A stretch of 44,512 bases of DNA from an uncultured Desulfobulbaceae bacterium. GTDB taxonomy: Bacteria > Desulfobacterota > Desulfobulbia > Desulfobulbales > BM004. Positions 26,605 through 36,055 of this stretch are shown one piece after another. A model generated the notes under the pieces. The model ran no database searches. It was not told where the DNA came from and saw nothing but the letters and a program-made list of their open reading frames with translations. The number at the start of each line of letters is the position of its first letter. Within the stretch, counting starts at the first letter, position 1. Where the stretch lies: assembly GCA_945787325.1 (NCBI GenBank), contig CALZHP010000014.1, positions 1 to 44,512 of the forward strand, given 5' to 3'. The position numbers and the translations under genes were made by a program.

Positions 26605-27084
26605 ATGCACTACATCTATACTTTTCTAATCATGCTTGTCTTCTGGGTGACGTTGTCCGGCAAGTTTGACCTCTTTCACCTGACCCTTGGCGTGATTTCC
26701 AGTGCACTGGTTTCCTGGATGTCTGCCGATCTTTTCATGCTTGATCCGAAGAAAAAGGGGCGGGTTGCCACAGCCTGCCGCTTTCTTGCTTATTTCCCCT
26801 GGTTAATTAAAGAAATATTCCTGTCTACCCTGCATGTAGCAATTCTTGCTCTTCATCCACGGATGCGTGAGGAGATTGATCCCACCATCGTCACTTTCAA
26901 AACCATCCTGAAGAAGGATATTGCTCGGGTCGCCCTGGCGAACTCCATTACATTGACGCCGGGAACTATTACTGTCAGGATTGTTGAGGATGTGTTCTAC
27001 GTCCATGCCATAAGCAGAAAAGCCGCTGCTGGTTTACCTGGAGAAATGGAACAACGATTGGCCAGGGTTTTTGAGGGAAGCTGA
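26605..27084 (+). CDS. mrpE: Mrp-type Na+/H+ antiporter subunit E
   Basis: FLIMLVFWVTLSGKFDLFHLTLGVISSALVSW..., ANSITLTPGTITVRIVEDVFYVHAI. Confidence 0.92.
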   Translation: MHYIYTFLIMLVFWVTLSGKFDLFHLTLGVISSALVSWMSADLFMLDPKKKGRVATACRFLAYFPWLIKEIFLSTLHVAILALHPRMREEIDPTIVTFKTILKKDIARVALANSITLTPGTITVRIVEDVFYVHAISRKAAAGLPGEMEQRLARVFEGS

Positions 27085-27085
27085 T

Positions 27086-27403
27086 ATGGAACAATTTTTT
27101 TTATTTATGGGCATAGGAATCTGCGTGTTGATGCTGCTCACTCTTTACCGGGTGGTGGTCGGACCCACCGTTATTGACCGGCTGATGGGTGTTAACGTAT
27201 TTGGCACCAAAACCACAGTGTTGTTGCTGATCATCGGTGTCATGTTTGATCGGCTTGACATGTTTATTGATATCTCTCTGGCCTATGCATTGCTCAACTT
27301 TATAGTAACAATCGCAACGTCTCGTTACTTTCAGCATCACAAAACATTAAGCGCAACCGGTTATGGTTACAGTTTTTCGAAAAGGGAGAAAAGTGATGAT
27401 TGA
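27086..27403 (+). CDS. mrpF: Mrp-type Na+/H+ antiporter subunit F
   Basis: LYRVVVGPTVIDRLMGVNVFGTKTTVLLLIIGVMFDRLDMFIDISLAYALLNFI. Confidence 0.92.
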   Translation: MEQFFLFMGIGICVLMLLTLYRVVVGPTVIDRLMGVNVFGTKTTVLLLIIGVMFDRLDMFIDISLAYALLNFIVTIATSRYFQHHKTLSATGYGYSFSKREKSDD

Positions 27404-27743
27404 TCTTCTGACTATACTGCTGCTGTCAATCGGCCTGTTCTCATTTTTTTCCACAACAATCGGTATCCTCCGGTTTCCGGATTTTTATTCGCGAATGCAT
27501 GCGGCCGGCAAGGGTGATGTGTTTTCGTCACTTTTAATTCTTGTCGGACTGGGTATATACTCACTGCACCATTTTACAGGTGCGTCTATTCTTGTCTTTT
27601 TAAAAATAGTCGCTATTTCAGTTTTTATTTTTCTGGCAAGTCCTACCGCCACCCATGCCATTGTTGACGCGGGGTACGAGTCAGGGGTGAAGCCATGGAC
27701 CAAGGATAAACAGGAGGAGGGCAGCGATGATCTGGCAACTTGA
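27396..27743 (+). CDS. mrpG: Mrp-type Na+/H+ antiporter subunit G
   Basis: IGLFSFFSTTIGILRFPDFYSRMHAAGKGDVFSSLLILVGLGIY. Confidence 0.92.
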   Translation: MIDLLTILLLSIGLFSFFSTTIGILRFPDFYSRMHAAGKGDVFSSLLILVGLGIYSLHHFTGASILVFLKIVAISVFIFLASPTATHAIVDAGYESGVKPWTKDKQEEGSDDLAT

Positions 27744-28749
27744 CCTTCTGATATTGTCTCTTATTGTCCTCTGCGCTCTGGCCACCATATCAGTCAAGGA
27801 TCTGTTCAGTGCGGCCATTATTTTCGGGGCTTACAGCTTTCTCATGTGTTTGCTGTGGACAGAAATGGGCGCGGTGGATGTGGCTTTTACCGAAGCATCT
27901 GTTGGGGCCGGTGTCAGTACGGTTCTTTTTGTCGCAGCCGTGTTCCGTACCACCCGGAAGGTCAAAGATCGAGGAGTAAAACGTTACTGGACCAAAGGTG
28001 TTGGGTTGTTGGCGGCAACTTCTGTCGGTGGTGTATTGATTGCTGCTGTAGGTGATTTCCCGGGATTTGCCGATCCCCTGTCACCGGCCAGCACCCACCT
28101 TTCCCCTTATTTTATCACCAATACTCTGACTGATACAGCTGTTCCCAATATTGTTACATCAGTACTTGCGGACTACCGGGGATACGATACCATGTTTGAA
28201 ACAGCAGTTATTTTTGCTGCTGGGCTTGCGGTAATTGCTATTCTTCGACGTTCTAAAACCGGTGTGCAACATGAATCGCGAGAGAAGGTCATACTGTCCG
28301 AAGGATACGAGGATACGATAATTCGTTTGGTAGCCAGGAAAATGGTGCCCTTTATGCAGCTTTTTGCCCTCTATGTTCTTGCTCACGGACATCACAGTCC
28401 GGGCGGGGGGTTTCAGGGTGGCGTTATTCTTGGGGCAAGTTTTATCCTTATTGCAATCAGTTATGATATGAAAATGCTGCTGGGCCGCATGAGCGAGAAA
28501 TGGAATGTGTTGCTAGGCAATATCGGGGTGCTGGTCTACGCCGGTATCGGTTTTGTGTGCCTTCTATTGGGGGCTAATTTTCTTGATTATTCTATACTGC
28601 ATCGTATTCTTCCTGCAACAGACGAGATCATGGCACGTTCGCACGGCATGCTTGGTATTGAAACCGGTGTTGCCATTGCAGTCTCGGCCATTGTCGTCTC
28701 GCTCTACGTCAATATAGCATCGCAAGGGAAACATGATAAAGGCCTGTAA
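27727..28749 (+). CDS. mrpB: MbhD/E-like (DUF4040, MrpA C-terminal type) fused to MrpB/MnhB domain
   Basis: N-terminal CALATISVKDLFSAAIIFGAYSFLMCLLWTEMGAVDVAFTEASVGAGVSTVLFVAAV; C-terminal MnhB VARKMVPFMQLFALYVLAHGHHSPGGGFQGGVILGASFILIAIS. Confidence 0.88.
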   Translation: MIWQLDLLILSLIVLCALATISVKDLFSAAIIFGAYSFLMCLLWTEMGAVDVAFTEASVGAGVSTVLFVAAVFRTTRKVKDRGVKRYWTKGVGLLAATSVGGVLIAAVGDFPGFADPLSPASTHLSPYFITNTLTDTAVPNIVTSVLADYRGYDTMFETAVIFAAGLAVIAILRRSKTGVQHESREKVILSEGYEDTIIRLVARKMVPFMQLFALYVLAHGHHSPGGGFQGGVILGASFILIAISYDMKMLLGRMSEKWNVLLGNIGVLVYAGIGFVCLLLGANFLDYSILHRILPATDEIMARSHGMLGIETGVAIAVSAIVVSLYVNIASQGKHDKGL

Positions 28750-28794
28750 TATATTACACCACAGCATTGAAAATTGAGGCAACGATAAGACGTT

Positions 28795-29178
28795 ATGGAA
28801 TATATACTCGCCAAGTATAACTACTGGATCTATATACTATTGATGATGATCGGCCTGTATGCCATGATCGCTAAAAATAACCTGGTCAAGAAAGTCATTG
28901 GCATGTCAATCTTTCAAACTGCCATTATCGTATTTTATGTTTCCATCGGAGCAAAACGCGGGGCAAGCATACCTATTATTGCTCATGGCCACGGCCATGA
29001 TGTTATCGCTACTGCTGTTTCAGCAGCAGAATACGCTAATCCGTTACCGCATGTTTTGATGCTGACCGCCATCGTTGTGTCCGTCGGAACCCTTGGTGTG
29101 GCACTTGCCGTTTGCCTGGCTATTTATCGTCGATACAACAGTCTCGAAGAAGATGAAATCCTGGAGCAGCTTCGATGA
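28795..29178 (+). CDS. mrpC: Mrp-type Na+/H+ antiporter subunit C (NuoK-like)
   Basis: YNYWIYILLMMIGLYAMIAKNNLVKKVIGMSIFQTAIIVFYVSIG...PLPHVLMLTAIVVSVGTLGVALAV. Confidence 0.92.
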   Translation: MEYILAKYNYWIYILLMMIGLYAMIAKNNLVKKVIGMSIFQTAIIVFYVSIGAKRGASIPIIAHGHGHDVIATAVSAAEYANPLPHVLMLTAIVVSVGTLGVALAVCLAIYRRYNSLEEDEILEQLR

Positions 29179-30671
29179 TCGCATCTGAACAGGCTGTTGC
29201 CCTTATGGTTGTCCTGCCGCTTTTGAGCGCCCTGGTAATCAATATGGCAGGATGGTTTGACCGGCGTCTCTGTTTTCCTATAGCCCTGTTTGCCTTGCTT
29301 GGGTCGTGTTGCTCTGCCTTTATTACAGTGTCTCGAGTAATAAAATCCGGTGTAATACATTACCGGCTTGGCGGCTGGGCGCCTCCCATGGGCATTGAAT
29401 ATGTAGTTGACCACCTGAACGCCCTAGTGCTGGTTATTATTTTTGTTGTAAGTCTGCTGGCGCTTCTATTTTCCTATAAAAGTATACAGGTCGAACTTCC
29501 TGAAAAAATTCTGCAGTTTTATACACTATATTTGCTTTTGGTAGCCGGCCTGGCCGGTATGACCATTACCGGTGATGCTTTTAACCTGTACGTGCTAATG
29601 GAGATTTCGGCTCTTACCTCGTACGCGCTCATTGCCCTGGGGGATAAAAGGGCCCTGGTGGCCAGCTTTAACTACATCATTCTCGGTACAATCGGTGCCA
29701 GTTTATATCTTCTCGGAGTCGGCCATCTATACATAATGACCGGCTCGCTTAATATGGCAGACTTGCAAACTATATTACCGGCGCTTCTTGATGCACGGGC
29801 TATTGCTGTGGCTTTTGTCCTGGTCATGGGTGGTGTGTGGGTCAAGATGGCCTTCTTTCCGATGCACGGCTGGCTGCCAAATGCATATTCGTATGCGCCT
29901 TCCTCCACCAGCTGTCTGGTGGCGCCGCTGATGACGAAAGTTTCTGTCTATATCATGATCCGTATGATGTTTTCGGTCTTTAACCCCAACTATATTTTCG
30001 TATACCTAGATTGGGGAAGGCTGGTTGTGCCCCTGGCCACAGTTGCAATTATATTTGGCTCCATCTCGGCCCTGGCCCAGAAGGATCTGAGAAAAATGCT
30101 CACCTATATAATCGTTGCCGAAGTCGGCTACATGGTAGGTGGTGCATGGCTTGCCAACGTAACCGGGCTGACAGGTGCCATCTATCATATCCTGGCTGAT
30201 GCCATGATGACCCTCTGTCTCTTTATGGTTGTCGGTGCCATAATCTATAAGCTCAAAGATTCATCTATGGATTCCATGGAATTCATTTTCCGGCGCATGC
30301 CGGTCACCTCGGTGGTTTTTGTAATTGGCGCCTTTGCCATGATCGGCATTCCGCCGACCTGCGGATTTTTCAGCAAATGGTACCTAATCAGTGGTGCCAT
30401 TGAGACAAGCCAGTGGCATTATATCTTCGCGCTCCTTTTTTCCAGTCTGGTGAATGCGTTCGTTTTTTTCAGACTGTTTGAAATAGGCTTTTTCGGCAAA
30501 AAACCGGCTGATGGGCATGATCACCATGCCCCCGAAATAGCCGTCTCCGAAGCCCCGGTCACCATGCTTGTGCCAATGGTATTAACTGCTTTATCCCTGA
30601 TTGCTATTGGTATATACACTAACGAAATTGTAACCGTGCTAATTACTAAAACTTTGCCGGTCGGATTATAA
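29175..30671 (+). CDS. mrpD: Mrp-type Na+/H+ antiporter subunit D (NuoL/M/N-like)
   Basis: GDAFNLYVLMEISALTSYALIALGDKRALVASFNYIILGTIGASLYLLGVGHLYIMTGSLNMADL; KMAFFPMHGWLPNAYSYAPSSTSCLVAPLMTKVSVY. Confidence 0.92.
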   Translation: MIASEQAVALMVVLPLLSALVINMAGWFDRRLCFPIALFALLGSCCSAFITVSRVIKSGVIHYRLGGWAPPMGIEYVVDHLNALVLVIIFVVSLLALLFSYKSIQVELPEKILQFYTLYLLLVAGLAGMTITGDAFNLYVLMEISALTSYALIALGDKRALVASFNYIILGTIGASLYLLGVGHLYIMTGSLNMADLQTILPALLDARAIAVAFVLVMGGVWVKMAFFPMHGWLPNAYSYAPSSTSCLVAPLMTKVSVYIMIRMMFSVFNPNYIFVYLDWGRLVVPLATVAIIFGSISALAQKDLRKMLTYIIVAEVGYMVGGAWLANVTGLTGAIYHILADAMMTLCLFMVVGAIIYKLKDSSMDSMEFIFRRMPVTSVVFVIGAFAMIGIPPTCGFFSKWYLISGAIETSQWHYIFALLFSSLVNAFVFFRLFEIGFFGKKPADGHDHHAPEIAVSEAPVTMLVPMVLTALSLIAIGIYTNEIVTVLITKTLPVGL

Positions 30672-30855
30672 ATGCAACTATTCATCAGCACCCCATTTAT
30701 GAGCGATCAGGCCATCCAGCATAACAGCGAAGCGGTGTCTGCTACTATAGCCGGATGGCATGCTTTCACATATCTGGAGCACTGCTGAACAGTTTTAGCT
30801 TTTTGAGTGTTTAATATATTTCAATTTATACAGATTAGTTACTTATAGGAAGAAT

Positions 30856-32331
30856 ATGCACCCACCATTCCCAACAGCAACCCCGCTTCTTGCAATATGC
30901 TCCTCGCTTGTTGCAGTGCCGCTCATTGCCTTAAGCGGTAAAAAGCCCAACCTGCGGGAATTCTGGACACTTCTGGCGGGTGCGATCAAATTCTGCCTGG
31001 TTATTTCAATGGCAGGGTGGATCCTTGCCGGTAATACACATACCTTTGAGTTGTGGCAATTTTTACCAGGTCTTTCCATAAAACTTACGGTTGACGGATT
31101 TGGAATGCTCTTTGCCTTGGTTGCTTCGTCCTTGTGGATTCTCACCTCGGTTTATTCCATCGGCTATATGCGGGGTCTTAATGAACATGCCCAGACCCGT
31201 TACTTCTGCTTTTTTGCTTTATCGTTGTCGGCAACTATCGGTGTTGCTTTTTCCGGCAACCTTCTCACTCTCTATCTTTTTTACGAACTCCTGTCCTTAT
31301 CAACCTATCCGCTGGTAACACATCACCAGGACACCGAAGCCCGCGGTGGCGGCCGCAAATATCTTGCCTACCTGTTAAGCACTTCAATCGGTTTAGCACT
31401 GCCAGCTATGCTGGTCACCTATTCCCTTGCTGGCACTCTGGATTTCAACGTATTAGGCATATTCCCGGAAGCCACAGCCAAAAGCACCCTGCTGGTCCTG
31501 CTTGTCATGTTTATTTATGGATTCGCCAAGGCCGGTGTCATGCCATTCCACTCATGGCTGCCCGGCGCAATGGTGGCACCGACTCCGGTAAGCGCTCTGC
31601 TGCACGCCGTGGCAGTTGTAAAAGTCGGAGTATTCAGTATCGGCAGGATTCTCACTGGCATTTTTGGCATTAATCTGCTGGCTGCCCAGAACCTCAACAC
31701 CGTGGTTTGTGTAATCGCGGGCTTTACAGTAATCGTATCTTCCCTTATTGCTTTGTCGCAGGACAATTTGAAGCGAAGGCTCGCTTTTTCAACGGTTGGC
31801 CAGCTTTCCTACATCATTCTCGGAATAGGACTTGCCTCAATATTGGGGGTTCAGGGCGGCATGTTGCACATTGCCATGCATGCCTTTGGCAAGATAACCC
31901 TGTTCTTCTGTGCCGGCGCTATTTTTGTGGCAACCGGCAAGAAATATATATCGGAAATGGTAGGTATCGGGCGACGCATGCCTTACACCATGTTCGCCTT
32001 TTTTCTTGGCTCGTTGTCGGTTATCGGATTACCACCGGCCGGCGGTCTTATCAGTAAATTTCTTATGGTGCGCGGTGCTTTACAGGCTGACCTCTGGTGG
32101 GTACTGGTCATTTACCTGGTAAGTTCCTTTTTGAATGCCGCCTATTTTCTGCCGATCGTTTATAAGGCTTTTTTCTGCTCTGAGGAAGAAGCCCTTTTTG
32201 AAAAGAAAGTTGACGAGGCCCCCATGTGCTGCGTGCTTCCGCTGACCATAACCGCAGGAATATCCATAGGGCTGTTTTTTTATCCGAATCTGTTTTATAG
32301 CCTGGCCCAAATTGCCATAGCTATGCCATAG
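30856..32331 (+). CDS. Second NuoM/N/MrpD-like proton-translocating subunit
   Basis: GNLLTLYLFYELLSLSTYPLVTHHQDTEARGGGRKYLAYLLSTSIGLALP; KAGVMPFHSWLPGAMVAPTPVSALLHAVAVVKVGVFSI. Confidence 0.9.
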   Translation: MHPPFPTATPLLAICSSLVAVPLIALSGKKPNLREFWTLLAGAIKFCLVISMAGWILAGNTHTFELWQFLPGLSIKLTVDGFGMLFALVASSLWILTSVYSIGYMRGLNEHAQTRYFCFFALSLSATIGVAFSGNLLTLYLFYELLSLSTYPLVTHHQDTEARGGGRKYLAYLLSTSIGLALPAMLVTYSLAGTLDFNVLGIFPEATAKSTLLVLLVMFIYGFAKAGVMPFHSWLPGAMVAPTPVSALLHAVAVVKVGVFSIGRILTGIFGINLLAAQNLNTVVCVIAGFTVIVSSLIALSQDNLKRRLAFSTVGQLSYIILGIGLASILGVQGGMLHIAMHAFGKITLFFCAGAIFVATGKKYISEMVGIGRRMPYTMFAFFLGSLSVIGLPPAGGLISKFLMVRGALQADLWWVLVIYLVSSFLNAAYFLPIVYKAFFCSEEEALFEKKVDEAPMCCVLPLTITAGISIGLFFYPNLFYSLAQIAIAMP

Positions 32332-32377
32332 GCAGGAAAAATATATTCTTGATTATATAGACAAGGAAAGAGAGAGT

Positions 32378-32536
32378 ATGAGCGAAGAAATTAAAAGGAA
32401 TGAAAAAGGTGAAATCGAAGTCCTTGGTCATTCACCCTGGCCGGGATATCGTAAAGCATTCTACGTCGCCTTTACACTCGGCATTATATATCTGTCACTG
32501 GCATTCAGTGGATTGTTGTCAGGAGGAGGACACTGA
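32378..32536 (+). CDS. Small single-TM membrane protein within the Mrp operon (52 aa)
   Basis: Hand translation MSEEIKRNEKGEIEVLGHSPWPGYRKAFYVAFTLGIIYLSLAFSGLLSGGGH*; SD-like GGAAAGAGAGAG; stop overlaps next ATG (TGATGG). Confidence 0.75.
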   Translation: MSEEIKRNEKGEIEVLGHSPWPGYRKAFYVAFTLGIIYLSLAFSGLLSGGGH

Positions 32537-32781
32537 TGGAAGAGAAACAGGGTTGGTTTGATTCAAATAAGAACCTTGTCTTATTTCTTCGTATCTTTTA
32601 CGCATCTCTCGTAGTGTTGCTGGGGATTGATTTTTTTATAGAAAAACACCCGGATTTTGCTTTTGATGGCGCACCGGATTTTTTTGCCGCCTACGGATTT
32701 ATATCTTGTGTCATGCTGGTTCTGATTGCCAAGGTTCTGCGTATGTTTCTGATGAAGGATGAGGATTACTACGATGATTGA
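32536..32781 (+). CDS. Small two-TM membrane protein within the Mrp operon (81 aa)
   Basis: MEEKQGWFDSNKNLVLFLRIFYASLVVLLGIDFFIEKHPDFAFDGAPDFFAAYGFISCVMLVLIAKVLRMFLMKDEDYYDD; overlaps both neighbours by a few nt. Confidence 0.8.
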   Translation: MEEKQGWFDSNKNLVLFLRIFYASLVVLLGIDFFIEKHPDFAFDGAPDFFAAYGFISCVMLVLIAKVLRMFLMKDEDYYDD

Positions 32782-34540
32782 GCTGCCTCCAGCTATATTT
32801 TTTCTTATTGCGGCAGTCATTGCTCCGATCCTGCCGGGCAGCCTGCGCAAGGTTGTCCTGCTGGCCACACCGCTTATAGCCCTTGCCGTAGTCCACTCTA
32901 TCCCGGAAGGACCGCATTTCGAATTTACTTTCTTTGATATCGATTTGGTTATGGCCAGGGTCGACCGGCTTAACCGTGTTTTTGGCTACATTTTCTGTAT
33001 CATCAGCTTTCTGGCAGTACTTTTCTCCCTACAAAACAACCATAAAGTTGAGGCATCATCGGCAATGATCTATGCCGGTAGTGCCTTGGGCGTCACATTT
33101 GCCGGTGACTTTTTCAGCCTGTATGTTTTTTGGGAGCTCATGGCTGTTGCTTCAACTTTTGTGATCCTGGCATCCCCTGATCAACGTTCAAGTAAGGCGG
33201 CTTTCAGGTATGTTCTGGTCCATCTCTGCGGTGGGCTATTTCTCCTTGCTGGTATAATTTTTCGACTGCATGAAACCGGTTCTGTTGCTGTTGAGTTTGT
33301 CGGACTCACTGGATTGTCTTCATGGCTCATTTTTATAGGCATTGCGGTTAATGCAGCGATTCCACCATTGCATGCCTGGCTCAAAGATGCCTACCCGACT
33401 GCTTCGTTCACCGGCGCAGTATTCTTGAGTGCTTTTACAACCAAGAGTGCCGTGTACGTTATGGCACGAACCTTTCCAGGTACTGAAATGTTGATCTGGC
33501 TCGGAGCGATCATGACCTTTGTGCCGATCTTTTATGCAGTACTGGAAAACGATATCCGCGGGGTGCTTTCCTACAGTCTGATCAATCAGGTCGGCTTTAT
33601 GATGTGCGGTATAGGGATAGGTACGCCGTTGGCGATCAATGGTGCGGTCAGCCACGCCTTTGCCCATATTCTTTATAAAGGATTGCTGTTCATGAGTGCT
33701 GGTGCCGTACTGTACAGGACAGGTAAGATAAAGTGCACCGATCTGGGCGGCCTTTACAAGTACATGCCCTTTACCTGTATCTGCTGCATTGTCGGAGCTG
33801 CCTCGATCAGTGCATTCCCGCTATTTTCGGGTTTTGTCAGCAAGTCTATGATTGTCAGTGCTGCGGGTCATGGCCAGTTGCTGGTGGTCTGGCTGATGTT
33901 GCAGTTTGCCTCTGCTGGTGTTTTTCATCATGCCGGGATCAAGGTGCCGTTTTTTATGTTTTTTGGCCATGATTCCGGTCTGCGTCCTAAAGAAGCGCCA
34001 TGGAACATGCGGATTGCCATGGGGATGGGAGCATTTCTCTGTATCGGTATCGGCGCTTTTCCTCAGCCACTCTACAATATCCTGCCATTCCCGGTTGATT
34101 ATGTGCCTTATACCGGTGCCCATGTGGTCGGGCAATTGCAGATCCTGATGTTCGGAGCCCTTGCTTTTGCGTTGTTGATGCTCTCAGGCATCTACCCGGC
34201 AGAGATAAGATCCATTAATCTTGATACTGACTGGTTTTACCGTAAGGGCTTTAAAGGCCTCTATAATCTTGCTGATCAGGGATTAAACAGCATTAATGAA
34301 ATATGTAACCGCATCATTGCTCAAGGTTGGACAAAAAAACTGAACACTTTCTTTCAGCAGGGACCTGGAAATATCAGCATGATTTTCTTGAAACCGATCT
34401 GGCGGGTATCCGGTATTTCACAGGATGATCAGGATCAGCGGGCAGCAAAGTTATTAGAAAAATTTCGCCATTCCAGCTTTACTATTGGCAATACGGCTCT
34501 GTTTACTGCTGTTTTGCTTCTATTGCTTATATTATTATAA
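32774..34540 (+). CDS. Third NuoL/MrpA/MrpD-like proton-translocating subunit with long C-terminal extension
   Basis: GDFFSLYVFWELMAVASTFVILASPDQRSSKAAFRYVLVHLCGGLFLLAGIIF; NAAIPPLHAWLKDAYPTASFTGAVFLSAFTTKSAVYV; C-terminal ~150 aa ending in a terminal TM helix. Confidence 0.9.
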   Translation: MIELPPAIFFLIAAVIAPILPGSLRKVVLLATPLIALAVVHSIPEGPHFEFTFFDIDLVMARVDRLNRVFGYIFCIISFLAVLFSLQNNHKVEASSAMIYAGSALGVTFAGDFFSLYVFWELMAVASTFVILASPDQRSSKAAFRYVLVHLCGGLFLLAGIIFRLHETGSVAVEFVGLTGLSSWLIFIGIAVNAAIPPLHAWLKDAYPTASFTGAVFLSAFTTKSAVYVMARTFPGTEMLIWLGAIMTFVPIFYAVLENDIRGVLSYSLINQVGFMMCGIGIGTPLAINGAVSHAFAHILYKGLLFMSAGAVLYRTGKIKCTDLGGLYKYMPFTCICCIVGAASISAFPLFSGFVSKSMIVSAAGHGQLLVVWLMLQFASAGVFHHAGIKVPFFMFFGHDSGLRPKEAPWNMRIAMGMGAFLCIGIGAFPQPLYNILPFPVDYVPYTGAHVVGQLQILMFGALAFALLMLSGIYPAEIRSINLDTDWFYRKGFKGLYNLADQGLNSINEICNRIIAQGWTKKLNTFFQQGPGNISMIFLKPIWRVSGISQDDQDQRAAKLLEKFRHSSFTIGNTALFTAVLLLLLILL

Positions 34541-34618
34541 TTCCACAAGTACTCTTTTTACACTTTCATTAATTAAAGACGGTAATTGATCCTGCGGGCG
34601 TAAATGTATGGGAGTTTG

Positions 34619-35950
34619 TTAAATTGGGTTAATTCTGCCCCAGGGTACACGGTCTATGATCACAGGAAGCTGTTCAGTTGATAGCCCGATCTTTTTAATC
34701 CTCTCTGGGAGGAGCTCTCTGTCAAAGGAACCTATTTGTAAACCCGCCTGAAACGTTGAGGCAATTATGTTTGCAAGATAAACAATATGTGTAAGTTCAG
34801 AGTGTTCTGAAGATTGTTCAGGTTTATGGTGAAACACGATTACATCTGTGAGGTTTTTTGGCAGTTTCCATTTTTCAGCGAGTCTTAATCCCGCTTCCTG
34901 GTGATCAGTTCCCAGTATTTTCTTCTCAAGTGAAACTATTTCTATATTTCCGTAACTGTTGTCTTTATAGAATTGAGGTAGGGATCTGGCAATATACTGG
35001 TCCAATACTACTTTGCCAATATCGTGCAAAAGGCCTGCCGTATAGGCGGTTCCCGGCTCCGCTCTTCCAGTAAATGACGAGATGACTTTTGCAATGTTAG
35101 CCACACAAAGGGCGTGTAGAAACATGCCACCCCTCATAAGAGAGTAGCCGCCTTCCTGCTCACCATAAAATGCATCAACGGATGCAGAGATCACAATTTC
35201 AAGTAGATGGTTTTCTCCAAGTAAAACGAGTGCCCGTTCTATAGAGTCAATCTTGAATTTCGCTCCAATAACTGGTGAATTGCTGTGTTTGAGAACTGTC
35301 GCACCGATAACCTGATCTCGGCTTACCTCGTCCGCCAGGTTTTTGATGTTGTAATCATCATCCCTAATAAGGTTGATAACTTTCAGAGCAATCTGGGGAA
35401 TAGGTTTCGTTTTGTTGATTGCCTCGTCAAGCTGTAATTGACTTATCTTCTTGAACTTTTTGGTGTCTGTTGTGTTTACTGAGGGAGAAATCGGTTTGAT
35501 AGCCGCTTCCCAGGTTTTGGTGCTCAAGGTTAGATTGGAACCAAAGATACCGCCTGTCTCTGACATGATGACAGGTATATCCTCTTCCTTAAGAATTTCG
35601 GATACAATTTCAGTGGTTCGCCCGCCAATATTGAGGGCCATATCCTGTTTTGACACAGGACCGAGAAGTGATCCTCCAGCGACAACAGCTTCAAGCTTAT
35701 CGGCACCTGATTTTCTGAGCTTCTTTATGAAATACGGAAGCCCCATTGAAGCATAGTTTTCAGGCTGCCATGATGTAGAGGTGCCGGAAGGTTCCGGTAG
35801 AAGAAGATGGATTATGCCGCCTATTGAATTTTCTTTATCATACAGTGCAACACCCACGCAGGTGCCCAGGAGCGCCACCAGAAGCTTTTCTTTAGTGTCC
35901 TCAATTGCGAAGTCGCCTGCAGAGATATATTCTTTAGGAAGTAAGCTCAT
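34619..35950 (-). CDS. CheD-like domain fused to C-terminal HDOD domain
   Basis: N-terminal CheD-like LLVALLGTCVGVALYDKENSIGGIIHLLLPEPSG...VVAGGSLLG..NIGGRTTEIVSEILKEEDIPVIMSETGG; C-terminal HDOD KPIPQIALKVINLIRDDDYNIKNLADEVSRDQVIGATVLKHSNSP...YTAGLLHDIGKVVLDQ. Confidence 0.88.
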   Translation of the reverse strand: MSLLPKEYISAGDFAIEDTKEKLLVALLGTCVGVALYDKENSIGGIIHLLLPEPSGTSTSWQPENYASMGLPYFIKKLRKSGADKLEAVVAGGSLLGPVSKQDMALNIGGRTTEIVSEILKEEDIPVIMSETGGIFGSNLTLSTKTWEAAIKPISPSVNTTDTKKFKKISQLQLDEAINKTKPIPQIALKVINLIRDDDYNIKNLADEVSRDQVIGATVLKHSNSPVIGAKFKIDSIERALVLLGENHLLEIVISASVDAFYGEQEGGYSLMRGGMFLHALCVANIAKVISSFTGRAEPGTAYTAGLLHDIGKVVLDQYIARSLPQFYKDNSYGNIEIVSLEKKILGTDHQEAGLRLAEKWKLPKNLTDVIVFHHKPEQSSEHSELTHIVYLANIIASTFQAGLQIGSFDRELLPERIKKIGLSTEQLPVIIDRVPWGRINPI

Positions 35951-36055
35951 CCATACCCCTGTTCATTTAGAATTCTGATAAGTTCACATAGATGATACTA
36001 TTACATCATGGCCATCAGATGGCAATTCCTTAATTAAAAAATGATCATTTATTTG

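Noticed and set aside
30671-30787. 38-aa ORF MQLFISTPFMSDQAIQHNSEAVSATIAGWHAFTYLEHC in the gap between two Mrp subunits
   Set aside because: Lacks an SD-like site and hydrophobic segment expected of an antiporter accessory subunit; likely intergenic.
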